DNA of 64,000 nt from Oreocharis arfaki (GCA_013398015.1 VZRR01012944.1:248001-312000); one strand, 5' to 3'; shown: positions 40,701-51,953, counted from the first letter of the stretch. The notes: generated from the sequence alone by a model not told the origin. Numbers and translations: made by a program.

Positions 40701-41905
40701 AAATTTAGATTAGACATTTAAAGATTTTTGCATGAAATTCATGCAGTGCTTTTTGAATCTGATTTCTGATAAACATTAGTAGTGTATTCAAATCTGTGTT
40801 TGTTGCAAGAATAAAGGGTTGATAACCTTCCATACTAGAATTCATGATCAGCAGTGATATCTCTTTCTTGCCAGCACTGTGTGAGGCAGGCTGGGGACTC
40901 CCCACATGCTGCAACACTGGTTGCAGCTCTCCCCCTCTGCCACTTTTCACTGGGTTGCTGCCATGTTTAGGGTGCAGTCTTCCATATGCCTCTAAGGCCG
41001 TGAAGAGGCTCAGAACCTCAGCAAATGGTGAAATCCCCTTTCTGGGGAGATGGCACATCTTCGTTAGTAAGTTATTGTCCAACAGTTGCTAAACACTTAT
41101 TGCTTGATTTGTAGTTCAGATCTTTTTTCCTCTAAACCTAACGAAGAAGGTTAAAAAAAACTTTCCAGCCCATGGCACTATTGCCTCCCAGACTTGGCAG
41201 CCAGGCTGCTGGAGGGCAGTACCAGTCCATTTTTAATCTGTAACAACAAAAATATTTGTCTGACCGTCAGAAGTTTCACAGCCTTCCTGATGTTGTAGCC
41301 CAATGGGCGGGCAGTAAGTGTCATGAAGCAAAGCTCCTTCATTTGCAGGATCAAATCTCACAGGACCTACTGGGATGATGAAAACTAAAAATTCTGTTCC
41401 CGCAAAGGGACTAGTGTGGAGGAAAGCCAGGGGTTTTTATTGTGTTAGAGGCATCCATTCACAATCAGAGAGAGGCAGACAGATGAGTAAGGAGCTGCGT
41501 GGCATAACTGCCATGGAGATTTTCCAGGCCAGAGTATCATAGTGTGGTTTGTAAACACAAACTTGTCATGGTAATTCCCTTACATTTGTCAGCCTCTAGG
41601 CATTATTGAAATAATAATAATATGAAAAAAGAATATTGATTGTAGAGTGGTTTTCTTTTTCTATATAGTTCCTGCTGAAAACATCTGCCTTCATCTGTGA
41701 GGTTTAGATTACAGTCTTGTCAGTGAATAATTATTTTGTGCGTTGTGAATCTCTTGGGATATAAACAGACTTCCTTTGTGTGTACACTAAGTGAACTGAG
41801 TTAAGGTGAAAAACGCTTCTCTAAAAGTTGTTTTGGGGTGTTCAGAAAATGCTACTGGGACTTCAAAAGACTTTGCTTTTAATATGGCGAAGATTCATGC
41901 ATAAT
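37734..41905. other. Unique non-coding DNA, including a CpG-richer segment
   Basis: No gene is visible. The longest frame is 125 codons at 40705-41082 on the - strand, paired with an 82-codon + strand frame over the same bases and without motif. Between about 39740 and 40040 the DNA is less AT-rich and has more CpG than anywhere else outside the repeats. It also contains a CAGCTG E-box-like word within CTACAGCTGCTGTAC and a TTATCT GATA-type word. This could be a regulatory element, but that cannot be shown here. Confidence 0.5.
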
Positions 41906-42120
41906 TGTGGGAATTAACAGCAGGTCAGAAAGCCTGTCTGAGTCTGACATTGGTCTCAGGACGGCCAATTTCTACCTGTGAGAAATCTAGTCAAGAGAAG
42001 CAAGAAATTCAAAACAATAGAGAGAGTAAACAGCAACAAGGCTGCAGCTGGCATTTTGTTTAGATTCTTGAGATGTCTATGTTGTAGATAACTAATAATA
42101 GTATGGTGTAGTTACAATAG

Positions 42121-42154
42121 CCAATGAATCTACTGTAGTAGTTGAGCAACCAAT
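42121..42154 (+). promoter_or_regulatory. Paired CCAAT boxes of the LTR U3 region
   Basis: CCAAT occurs at 42121-42125 and again at 42150-42154, about 65 and 36 bases upstream of the TATA box. This is a normal position for NF-Y-type sites in a retroviral U3 promoter. Binding is inferred from the motif only. Confidence 0.6.
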
Positions 42155-42189
42155 GGACAACTAACACGAATGATAAACATACAAAAGTG

Positions 42190-42199
42190 TATATATATA
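42190..42199 (+). promoter_or_regulatory. TATA box of the LTR promoter
   Basis: An ATATATATAA word sits 15 bases upstream of the polyadenylation signal and downstream of two CCAAT boxes. This is the expected U3/R layout, in which transcription would start about 25-30 bases downstream. The motif is intact, so the LTR could still act as an alternative promoter on the + strand. Confidence 0.65.
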
Positions 42200-42213
42200 A
42201 CACTGGCTCTTAG

Positions 42214-42219
42214 AATAAA
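42214..42219 (+). terminator. AATAAA polyadenylation signal of the LTR
   Basis: A canonical AATAAA lies in the R-like region, with a GTGTGTGTC GT-rich word about 35 bases downstream (42251-42259) that could act as the downstream element. Together these could end + strand transcripts. Use is inferred. Confidence 0.6.
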
Positions 42220-42282
42220 TACTTTTTGCCTGCACTTTATGTTAGAATTAGTGTGTGTCACGTGTCCGCCTCAACTGCGACA

Positions 42283-45200
42283 CACAATCTTTTAGCAAGG
42301 GAGAGCCTTTTTTTTTTTCCCTCCACTGGACTTCATATATGCTTAAAATTAAATAAGTGCTTAGGTCTTCACAGAAGTGTTGGGGTTGAGATGACAGAAG
42401 GGATGCTTTATTCTATTTCAGCTGACTACCTAGTCTGAGAAATCACGTTTTGTAGAGAAGAACATTTAAGAAATACTTTTTTTTATTTATCATAATTTAT
42501 AATTAAAAATAATTTTCCTTAATGCCTAGACATACGTGAAAGATTCTCTTAACTCTGTAGCCTTCATCTTCTGTAACCTGATTTTGAAGTGGTTGGGTGC
42601 TTTCTTGTGTGCTTTTTGTTTTATTTTGTTGTTTTTTGGGTTTTTTTTAAATGCTGACATTTGCCACTGTGCCTACAACCTGCTGTAATTGGAGAAGGGA
42701 ATTGAACGGACTGGAATATCTTCTGCTACTAATAACCCGCAATTGAAAGAATTTTGTCTACCTCGTATCCAGGCTTCAGAAGCACAAGGAATGGCTGAGA
42801 ACCCATGTCCTTCCCCAGATAAAAGTGACTGTGGGTGTAAGGGCCGGTACAGTGTTGCTTTCACACCTCAAATGGTTTTAGGGCATATATTAAGGAAATT
42901 TGTAATAGCTTAGGGTTTGGGTTTTTCGGTTTCTTTTTAAGGAACTAATTTCTCTGAGCTAGTGGAATACTCCTAAACTGGCATAGCAATGCTAGAGCAG
43001 GTTATGCTGAAAGGTGCTCAATGGCTGCCAAAGGCAGTCACAGACCTCGTGAAAACGAGTGAGTGTGCCAAGCATTCCTTTAGACTCATCAGAAGGGTTT
43101 AGTGCTCCTGGGAGTCTCTCCAGGAGAAGGGCTCAGTGGCAAGCTGTGTTTGGTCTTTTGGAATATAGCAAGAGTTTAATAAAAACTTTTAAAGCTCAAT
43201 TAAAAATGCTCCTGGTCTGGGGATGTAACATTTGGTAAGTGTGTTATAATTGGCACAAAGGACGTGATCCAGCACATGGTTAAGTCAAGGGGGCAATTTT
43301 ATTGACTTCAGCAGGTGTTGGGTGAAGCCCAGATTTATGAGTTAACATTGATATGTGTAACAGTGAATAAAATTTAATATTTTGTGCCTGCTTTAAAAAA
43401 AGAAAAAATCTTGAAAGGGTTTGTTTATTTTTTGAATAATCTTCAAATTACCTCAGAGTTGTTTCTACTATGTTTATGATGATAATGTTAAAGTGGACTT
43501 GGACTCTCTGTGATATTGGATGCTGGCTTGGAAAATTAGTTTTGCTGTAAATAGAGCAGAGTCATTCTCTGAAATTATTGTTTAAAAGGTCAGAGGAAGT
43601 TGAAAAGTTTTCGGGATGCATGCTAAAATTCACTAGAAAACCGGTGGTTTCGTTAATATTATTTATATGAAAGTTAATAAAATCTATAAATTTAAACAGT
43701 AACTGTACAGAATTAAACTGTGAAAATTGCTTTACAATGACCGTACTAATACTATATTAATATCTGACGTGTTAAAAAAATCAATTGTATGCTGTTTCCA
43801 TCTTTCCTACTACTATACATACATATCTATATATCTCTATGTACATTTTTACACACCTACACCTGCTGATTCCTGTATCTAAGAGAACTCTCATCATCAC
43901 TTGCTACTCTGGAATTAGAACTCTTCACAAAGTTACTCATCTGAGTTCCATCAGGCTGTAACTTCACCCCCCTTTTTTTTTTCCTGAGAGATTTTTAAGG
44001 ACTAGGTGCAAAATCTCAAATAGATAGGCACTTCTCATGTCCATTTGCTGAATTTTCTAAAATTGAAAGGAAAGCTATCCACTACTGACTACTTCTAGAA
44101 AGCATTGGAATTGTCCTGTTAGACTGCTTTCTACAGTTAGAGAACTTAATTAGAGCTGGAAAATGGGTTTCTTTCCAAAGATGCATCCTCACATCTTTCC
44201 TGTCATATGTTTCTGGTAGAGTGTTCTACTGTTCTATATGCTGCAATATTTACATTTGTTTTGCAACATGACAGGTTGTAATGAGGGACTCTGCTCCAAC
44301 CAACCTCCATTTCCAACTATAATTTCTCTTCCAGAACTGGCGAATCATAGGAGTCCCCTGATCAAAAGCCCATTATGCTACTTCATTAGAGTTTGTCACA
44401 TGAAAGGAGGCACTTTCATTTTCTGATTACTTGTTATATGATCTAGTGAGTGATCTGAATTGTACTTTAAAATTAATTTTTTATTGGGTGCTAATGAATT
44501 ATTTATTTATTTTAAAATGTAGTCATCTGCAATAAATTTTTTCCCTTCAGTTTCTATATTCGGAATCTGCTGATAGTTACTGGAAGCTGTTTGGGGATTG
44601 GAATACTCAGCACTATTGTATTGTGATCAATAATTAAACTTAGTGCTGACATGTATCTAGTTTACGCAGCAGCCTCTGACAATCCATCTTGCAAAATTAA
44701 TCTTTTCCAATTTATTTAACAGGAGACTTGAACAATAAAATAATTCGAAAGAGTACCAATGCAGGATTATTTCTGGTCAATATTGCATTATTATAAATTG
44801 GGTCCGTGTACTCATTAGTAAATTAACTGTCAAACCTGAAAACAGCTTTTTTTTTTTTTTTTTAAAAGGTAATTATTGGTACTGAAGACAAGAAGGCACT
44901 TAACCTTGCTGTGCAGTCGTCCTTACCACAGTGTTTTTATTCCAGGCTATAACTACCCATCAAAGCTGCAGAGGGAAAATAATTAGAGATATTAAATGGA
45001 TGGAATATTAACTATTAAAAAGCTGTATTCTTTCTGAGCTGTTTGGGTTCGTTTGGATTCTCTGTCAATGAATTTTGTATTTCTTTGAAAGTTATTGTTT
45101 GGGGTGTTTTTTCCAAACATTGAGAAGTGTGGTTAAATCTACAAAAAAAAAGAAACCCAAATAAAAAAAACGGCTGAAAACTCTGAAAAAAGAAATCAAA

Positions 45201-46007
45201 ATTATTAGTGCAAGTGAAATGTTTTATGCATTTAAAAAGAAATATTTATAAGGGAAAGTTTAAAGAAATAGAAAGTTGGTAAAATACTCAAGATTGTTTC
45301 TTTTGTAGATTAAAATATGCTCTTTAATGAATTTAGCTTAAAACTATTGCCTGCTCTAAAGCTGGGCATTTTCCCATTTTGCTCTTACCTCAGTTCAGTA
45401 GCTTAGTCTGTTTATTCCTGCTTGAAACCAGTTTGATTATGCCCAGTAGAGCATTTGTAAGATCTCCTTCATTTGAAGCATTTGTGCTAAACAGGGTTTA
45501 GGATTTGAGAGTTCTGTTTTCGGCGTTGATGAATGACAGCCATTTAAGTTTTTATAATTTTTTCCTAAACCCATTTTGAATCTGTAGGAATCTCCAGAGC
45601 CAAATACAAGAGAACAGGTAAAGCAGCAAATTTTATTCTATTTTATTTCATTATTTATTTCAAATGAAGGGCGTCAGAACTTGCTGTGTGGCTGCATGAG
45701 CACTGATGACTGATTGCGGGTCCCAATCTATAGTTCAGGGCTGGCCAAGATCTTCCACTCCTGTGCACGGTGCAGAGCGGGTGGCAGCCCTCCCCTGGAG
45801 CCTTGGGAGCAGACTGGCTCCTCACAGTCAGATCTTGGATCTTCCCTCAACTTTGTCCTCAGCTGTGCACTGAGGAGAGGTTTCTTCTCTGCCTGGCCAC
45901 CTTTTCCCATCCCACAAATAGGAAACCAAATTCCTTTGAAATCTCTATGTCTAGATTTCATTTTGCGATAACCAGTTGAAAATTTCTGAAGTTTTTTCCC
46001 CCAGAGG
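42283..46007. other. Unique AT-rich non-coding DNA, no gene seen
   Basis: No gene is visible. A T/G-rich tract lies at about 42600-42650 and a T17 run at 44847-44863. The segment 44470-44850 is dense in TAAT/ATTA words and unbroken by simple repeats, in a style often seen in conserved vertebrate non-coding elements. From about 45720 to 45910 the DNA becomes clearly more GC-rich. The 104-codon - strand and 85-codon + strand frames there overlap each other and match nothing I know. Confidence 0.5.
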
Positions 46008-46228
46008 AGGATCAGATTAGATATTAGGAAATCCCCTTCCACTGAAAGAGTGGTTTGGCACTGGAATAAGTTGCCTGAGGAGGAGGTAGGATCACCTTCT
46101 CGGGAAGTGTTCAGGAAGTGCCTGGCACTTGGGGATATCAGTTAGGAGTGGTTATGGTGGTGCTGAGTTGATGGTTGGACTAGATGATCTTGCAGGTCTC
46201 TTCAAACCCCAATGATTCAGTGATTCTG
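46008..46228 (+). mobile_element. CR1 LINE fragment, 5'-truncated 3' end
   Basis: About 220 bp of the 3' end of a CR1 retrotransposon. It starts at the CAGATTAGATATTAGGAA word, continues through the ACTGGAATAAGTTGCCTGAGG and GTTGGACTAGATGATCTTGC words typical of CR1, and ends in a degenerate terminal repeat (AATGATTCAGTGATTCTG, 46211-46228). The first 132 bases keep the ORF2 reading frame and the rest is 3' UTR. The sequence upstream (45720-46007) does not look like CR1, so truncation is near 46008. Inactive. Confidence 0.93.
46014..46145 (+). pseudogene. C-terminal tail of CR1 ORF2 (reverse transcriptase), truncated
   Basis: Forty-three codons plus a TAG stop at 46143-46145 stay in one frame without interruption. 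They begin RLDIRK, include a HWNKLPEEE stretch at residues 16-24 and SPSREVF at residues 27-33, and end DIS. This is the extreme C-terminus of the CR1 endonuclease/reverse-transcriptase protein, downstream of the catalytic domains, so it has no enzymatic function. It has no start codon of its own. The intact short frame suggests a modest substitution load, but over only 43 codons this is weak evidence. Confidence 0.85.
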
Positions 46229-49200
46229 TTACTTGTGGAACAGAGACGCTCTCACATTTGTTTAAAGTATCATTCCAAGTAATAAACTCTTTAACTTCCT
46301 GTGCATTTTTGAGTGGCTGGGCTGTATGGTATGACTTGAGTATTGATAAACATACATTTGCTATGTCACAAATGTGGTAAAACCTCTAAGAAGCAATTCT
46401 GTTATCAGATGTATTTCATAATTAATATATTTTATTATGCAGTTGCTTACTATTATAAAGGAAAATTAGATAAAGTCTATGCAGATTACTTGTTAAGAAA
46501 ACTAAAACCACTTGAGATTAAATTCATACTTCATTTTATCCATGGTAATATGGCAGAAAAGACTGTATGGAGTGTATCTTTCATGCTTAAATACAGTTTT
46601 CAGCTGAGGGTAACATTCACTTCTTAACTTGCCAGTTTTATAATTTTCTGAAAAAAACTCTTGACCCAACAACAACAAAACCACACACAAAACAAACCCC
46701 TTGAAAAACCCCAAAGCCTCTCTGTATTTTAAACTTCAACACTGTTGAAGCTAACTATGAAAGAAACAATGATTTTTTTTCTTCTTCTGTATTAGTTCCC
46801 GCCTAGACAGGTTGATGGAGCTTTAGCTGGCAAAGGAGCAAGGGCAGGTGGACCAGATGAACACAGTATTGTGTGTATACAAAGCAGAGAACAAGATGAA
46901 TGTATACAACCATGAAGGGGCCTTCAGTTAGCGTAGGGGGGAAAAAATCACGGTATATTAAAGCTAAAGAAGGATGTATGAAAGTGGGTCACTGCACTAC
47001 TATTCTTACTCCTTCTGTTCTTGTACACGCAAAAGGAAGCAAGATGGTATATATGCAGATGACTATGGAGGGCAAGTGTAAAGGTCAATGTATATAGTTC
47101 TGCCCTGGATTTCTCAACAGGCCTGGCAATCACAGTCTGTAGAGGTAAAAATGAGTTTTTCCACCAACCAAGACTGAAATGAAAAAGAATCCTTATGTTT
47201 TTTTACCGCACATGTATTTCTGATACGTAAAATACACAATGGTTTGAGGTAAACTTAACAATCATTTTCAGTTTTTGAGGAGAAGCACAAAGGCCCTCCA
47301 TTTGTGTTTCCTTTAGGAACATGGGGTGTATCTTGCAATCACTGTATTACTCTCTGGCCTATAAAACTGTCTAATGTTCAGGTAACATGTTCTGTCATTT
47401 CAGTGGAAGTCTGTTGGCCTGTACTAAATACAGTGGCCCTTCTGGCCATTATGATTTTTTCTTTTGTAAGAAGGTTAGCTTTTTCTAGAATGTCTGGGAG
47501 TGAGTAATCATGACATGCCTTTGCACTGGTATCTCATGCATGATATTTGTCCACACATGGTGTTGGCAAAGTTGACAGAGATGTGTGTTATAACTATTTT
47601 TGTATGCCGTGCCACAGTAGAGCCTGAAAACAGACCGAGTTAGGATGCAGCTTTTAGTAACAATTCATAGAAATAAAATCCGCTCTTAAAGCCATAAAGA
47701 TGCCACTATGTGACTATAAGATATCCCTCATCAGGTTGTCTCAAAGGCACAAGATGGTGCACGTGAGTTCTGGGAAATTATTTTTGCTTCCAGTGAAATC
47801 AATCAGTGCATGAGAGGGCCCTGAGTGATAGATGGACACTTCCTTTTATTGAGCTAAATAATTTCCTAATAAGGGTTGAGCAAATGCTGCTGTTAACCAC
47901 AAGAATTGTGTTGATTAAGCACAAGAGTAAGTGCAGTGATCTACCGCACTAAATAGTTGTTTGGAAATGGGCTATTGTTCGTTAATAACAAACTATAAAT
48001 TGTTGAATCTGACTTTTTTTAGAATATGAAAAATGCTTTATATCTGAAACATCTTAGGTCAATTCTCATGAACTTACTGAGTATCTATTCAGTACTTTCT
48101 TTTACCTACATCTTCTATTTCAATCAATAAAATGAAAGTATATCTTGACTCATTAGGTAGTTGACTGTTCACAATTTTCGGAGTTACAGTGCAGACTACT
48201 CTGAATCACAGGGCTGTATATTATTTACAAGTTTATATGGCAGACTGCATTGAAAGATTGTAAAAGTTTTTTTTTCTACAATTGGGGTAAGCATAAGAAA
48301 TATATCTTAATTGGAATCAGCTATTTTATATTGCATATGTATTTTTAAAACTGCCATTCATAGCTTTTTTAATAAAGAGTATTTTGGTTTTGAACCAAAG
48401 TATTTGAGACTAATTTTTTCTCCACCTTAGCTATGAAGCTAATTTAAAAATATTATTAGTGGTGAATGTGATCTTAGTCAGGAAATCAAGATGTGAATTT
48501 TTGAACATGTTTCTCCAAAGGTGCACTTCTCAAATTATTACTGTGAAAGTAATTTATTTCAGCCAAACACTCTTCCCACATATTGTTAACAGGAGTCTGC
48601 ACTCCAACTCATTTAACAGCTTTTTAATTCAGTAGTTATTCCATTTTAATAGAGCCATTTCTTCATCATTCTGCATTTAGTGATAAATGGTGCCAGGACA
48701 TATGATAAATTAAACCACAAAGAACTGTGTTAAAGTAATCTAAAGGGTTTAACTTGAAAGGAAGAAGCACCTAGTTTGCTCAGCATAGCTGTCTGAGAAT
48801 TCCTATAGAGAAAAACACTTTCTCTCAAAGCTAAACTGTAAAATAAATTTGAAAGTACAGTTTTAAACTCTAACTGCTTTTCAAAGTTCATCTTGATAGT
48901 ACCTACCAAGCTGCACAATTGCATAATGGGCTCATCAGTCTGAAACACTGTCTCAAAAAGCTACATAATTTTAAAAAATACAATAATTTGGATGATATCT
49001 GTTTAAAAATCTGATAGTAATAAAATCTCAGTTTCTGGAAGATATGCCCTGAGTGGACAGCCAAACCTACCCCAGAAGTTACATGAACTGTGAAGATAAG
49101 TAGTTTGTGACATCTGAAATACAAATATATTTGGTTGTTTATTGGTTGGTTGGGATGGTTTGGAATATTTTGTTTGTTTTGCATTGGAGTGTTTTGTTTT

Positions 49201-51229
49201 GTTTTCTTTTTTTAAGATATTTTTTAGATTTTTTTCCCCAGGAAAAAAAGACTGTAACTGTCACCTCTGCATATCCAAGTGTTGGAGAACTGTGGTGCTG
49301 TAATTCAGCAATATGGACCTTTTTAAAGATGAGTCTTCCATTTGCTTCAGCTCTCCTTTGTTCTCTCTGTTTTACAGAAATATGCACCAGCCATCCATCT
49401 ACAGCTTCACTGAAAATGATCACATGCCTTCTGGCTTCCTCCTTGATAAGTTAAAGGCTCAAATTTCTGTAGAGAATAACTAGTGAAATGGTGTAGGAAC
49501 TAACATATATGCATGTTTTAAAGTAGGTCATTCATTACAATGTGCAAAGCATGTGTCAGCTTTCTGCTCTTGGCATTTTTGTAACTAAACCTTCTTGATT
49601 CTGAGGTCTACTTGACGTGGTGGAAGTAAATTTGATGGTAAAGGAGTGCTTAGATAAATGGTAATGAGGTATGAAACCCTTTTCAATAGGTTTGAGTTTG
49701 TCTATAGAGAAATAAAGTAGCCATTAAGTAGATCTGGGATGTGGTCTGTGTGAAATGAATTTGAGATCTTAGTCCAGGTTCTAATGAGTATAATTTACTT
49801 TTCTTTTTTTTTAAAGACCTTCTTACTTAGGAAACTTCTTCTCAGTAGTATGAAATGGAGTTTGCAAAGAATCATCAGTGTAGTGATGGATATCAACGGG
49901 ACGGAGTGAAAGGCTCAACGTTATAGAAAGACTAGTCCAGTTCGTTAATTATGTTTACAATTGAACACCTTTGTGAGAGACCCCTCAAAACTGGTCCAAG
50001 TATTTTAGTTTTTTTTTTGTTAAACAGTCAACCAAACAGACATAGTATAAGTTTAACTCTGTGTGGTGTGTGTTTTTATTACTAACAGACAGCATATGTT
50101 CACATAGTGTATTTTTGAGCCTTTTTCAAACAAGAACTCTCTCCAAATGACTTGTTAGCAACCTGAGTTTCTAACCAAATTGACTTAGGAAGTGAGAGTA
50201 TTTTGCGATCAAGGGGGTAAACTGCTGGAAGATTCAAGAAGTCTCTTCAGTGGTCTCCTGACAGCTTTGCCATTCAGAAAAATCAATGAGATAATGGACA
50301 AAGACAATTTTTCAGTGCTTTGAAATGTTTAGGGAGTGCATTTTCCATTTCAAAACTTGGTGGGGTTTGTTTTGTAGTTGTTGGTTGAGAAAAATATAGT
50401 CACTTCTTCTCTTCATCTTTGCATTGTATCAAACCTGGCAGTTTTACATTCATTAGGAGCAAATAATTAATGCATTACTATGATAATAATGAGGTGTGTC
50501 CAACTGTAAGAACTTAAAATTTTCATGTTAAATCAGAGCATATGAATTGAAAAGCCCAGGCTTAATACTGTCCAAACACACAATTTTGTGTGTGGTCCTG
50601 AAACATGATATTTCACAGCAGGTGATTTTACCTGTAAGAAACAATAGTTTTACTGAATTCAGTAACAAAGCTTTAATTTGAATGCGTACGTTGTTTAATA
50701 TTGGCACAAAGATAATTTATGATCGTTTTCTTTTTAAAATTATTACAAGAAGTTTCCACTGTAGATGTTTTTCGGGCAGTGGTGTTGTGGGATTACATTG
50801 TTCTATTTTAAATAAAGGCCATAAAGGACAGGGGCTTTCTTGTTAACCTTGCTTTTGGTCTAAAATTATGTTTCTGAATTGTTAGTCCTGTTCGAAAAAT
50901 GCTGTCTTGAACAAAACAAGTTGTCTGATTTTAAAATCCACCAACATTGTGTTCAATCCCTGTATAATGCTGCCAGAAGTTCACGAAGTGCAATGCCAAA
51001 AACGTGTTTAATTTCTGAATTCTATAGTAAAACAAAAGGAATTCCCTGGCATATGTGAGAACGTTAAGAGCAGCCCTACTGTGTTAGCCCCAAAGATCTG
51101 TGTACCTCAGTATCTTTCATCAGTCTCCAGTGCTGGCTATGTGAGGCTATTTAGACAAGGGGATGTCACAAACATTAACAGGAGGGCAGTGTGAAATCCA
51201 CGTTAATGCCTAGCTGCCAGTGTTGGAGG
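46229..51229. other. Unique AT-rich non-coding DNA, no gene seen
   Basis: No gene is visible. A CA/AAC-rich word lies at about 46666-46705, and a T/G-rich tract with GTTTT repeats at 49128-49235. The frames at 49107-49454 (+, 115 codons) and 49139-49423 (-, 94 codons) overlap each other and include that simple tract, so both are rejected. Confidence 0.55.
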
Positions 51230-51953
51230 ACACTCTATTTGCATCTCAGGGTAAGCAGCTGGAAAGCTGCATGGTGAAAAAGGACCTGGAACTTCTGGTT
51301 GACGGTTGCTGGACATCATCCAGTGTGTGCCCATGCGGCCAAGAAGGCCAATGGCAGCCTGTGTATCAGGAATATTGTGTCCAGCAGGACCAGGGCAGTA
51401 ATTGCTCCCCTGATGAGGGGGCACTGGTGAGGCCACACCTTGAGTGCCGTGTCCAGTTCTGGGCACCTCACTGCAAGAAAGACATTGAGGTGCTGGAGTC
51501 TGTCCAGAGAAGGGCAATGGAGCTGGAGAAGGGTCTGGAGGACAAAACCTATGAGGAGCAGCTGAGGGAGCTGGGATTGTTTAGTATGGAGAAAAGAAGG
51601 CTTGGAGGGACCTTACTGCTCTCTACAACCACCTTTAAGGAGGTTGTAGCCAGGCAGGGGTTGGTCTCTTTTCCCAAGTAAAAAGAAATAGGACAAGAGT
51701 AAATGGACTCAAAGTTGTGCCAAGGGAGGTTTAATTGGATGTTAGGAAAAACCGCTTCATGGAAATGCTTGTCAAGCACTGGAACAGTCTACCCAGGAAA
51801 GTGTTTTTCACAATCCAGGGAGGTATTTAAAAGACGTGTAGGTGTGGCACTTGGGGACATGGTTTAGTGGTGGACTTGTCAGTGTAAGGTTAGTGGTTAG
51901 GCTTGATGATCATAGAAGTCTTTTACAACTTAAATGACTGTATGATTCTACAG
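51230..51953 (+). mobile_element. CR1 LINE copy, 5'-truncated, about 0.7 kb
   Basis: This is the longest CR1 remnant in the window. It covers the ORF2 C-terminal coding region and the complete 3' end. Recognisable words include GTCCAGAGAAGGGCAATGGA (51501-51520), AGGAGCAGCTGAGGGAGCTG (51554-51573), CAAGTAAAAAGAAATAGGAC (51676-51695), GAGGTATTTAAAAGACGTGT (51820-51839) and the ending TGTATGATTCTA (51939-51950). Compared with its AT-rich surroundings it is locally GC-rich, as CR1 coding DNA normally is. The 5' limit is uncertain by a few tens of bases because the match fades upstream of about 51265. It is 5'-truncated and frameshifted, so it cannot move by itself. Confidence 0.95.
51277..51870 (+). 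pseudogene. Decayed C-terminal part of CR1 ORF2 (endonuclease/reverse transcriptase)
   Basis: In a full CR1, ORF2 encodes the endonuclease and reverse transcriptase that copy the element into the genome. Only the part after the catalytic palm is present here. The fragments are: KKDLELLVDG at about 51277-51306; a shifted frame with AKKANGSLCIRN at 51338-51373; then ALVRPHLE from 51421, followed by QFWAPH, KKDIEVLESVQRRA, YEEQLRELGLFSMEKRRLGG and more, to a premature stop at about 51679. Another shift then leads into FSQVKRNRTRVNGLK and, further on, KHWNSLPRKV. At least three frameshifts separate these blocks. The 153-codon open frame at 51220-51681 is part of this relic and not a host gene. 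Confidence 0.9.

Larger units (their letters stand above)
41906..42282 (+). mobile_element. Solo LTR of an endogenous retrovirus, probably class II (ERVK-like)
   Basis: A 377-bp unit begins TGTGGG and ends GCGACA, the TG...CA form of a retroviral long terminal repeat. It has LTR signals in the right order: two CCAAT boxes (42121-42125 and 42150-42154), a TATA box (about 42190-42199), an AATAAA polyadenylation signal (42214-42219), and then a short R/U5-like end. Flanking bases CATAAT (41900-41905) and CACAAT (42283-42288) match at five of six positions, as expected for an aged 6-bp target-site duplication; six bases is typical of avian class II elements. No primer-binding site or gag/pol sequence follows, so this is a solo LTR left by recombination between two LTRs. 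It carries no protein. Family assignment is from structure only. Confidence 0.82.

Noticed and set aside
41906..42282. A full provirus starting at this LTR
   Set aside because: No primer-binding site, gag, pol or env similarity follows, and no second LTR copy is found in the window.
51220..51681. A 153-codon open frame on the + strand
   Set aside because: It is the decayed ORF2 tail of a CR1 LINE, with frameshifts on both sides and no start of its own. It is annotated as a pseudogene.
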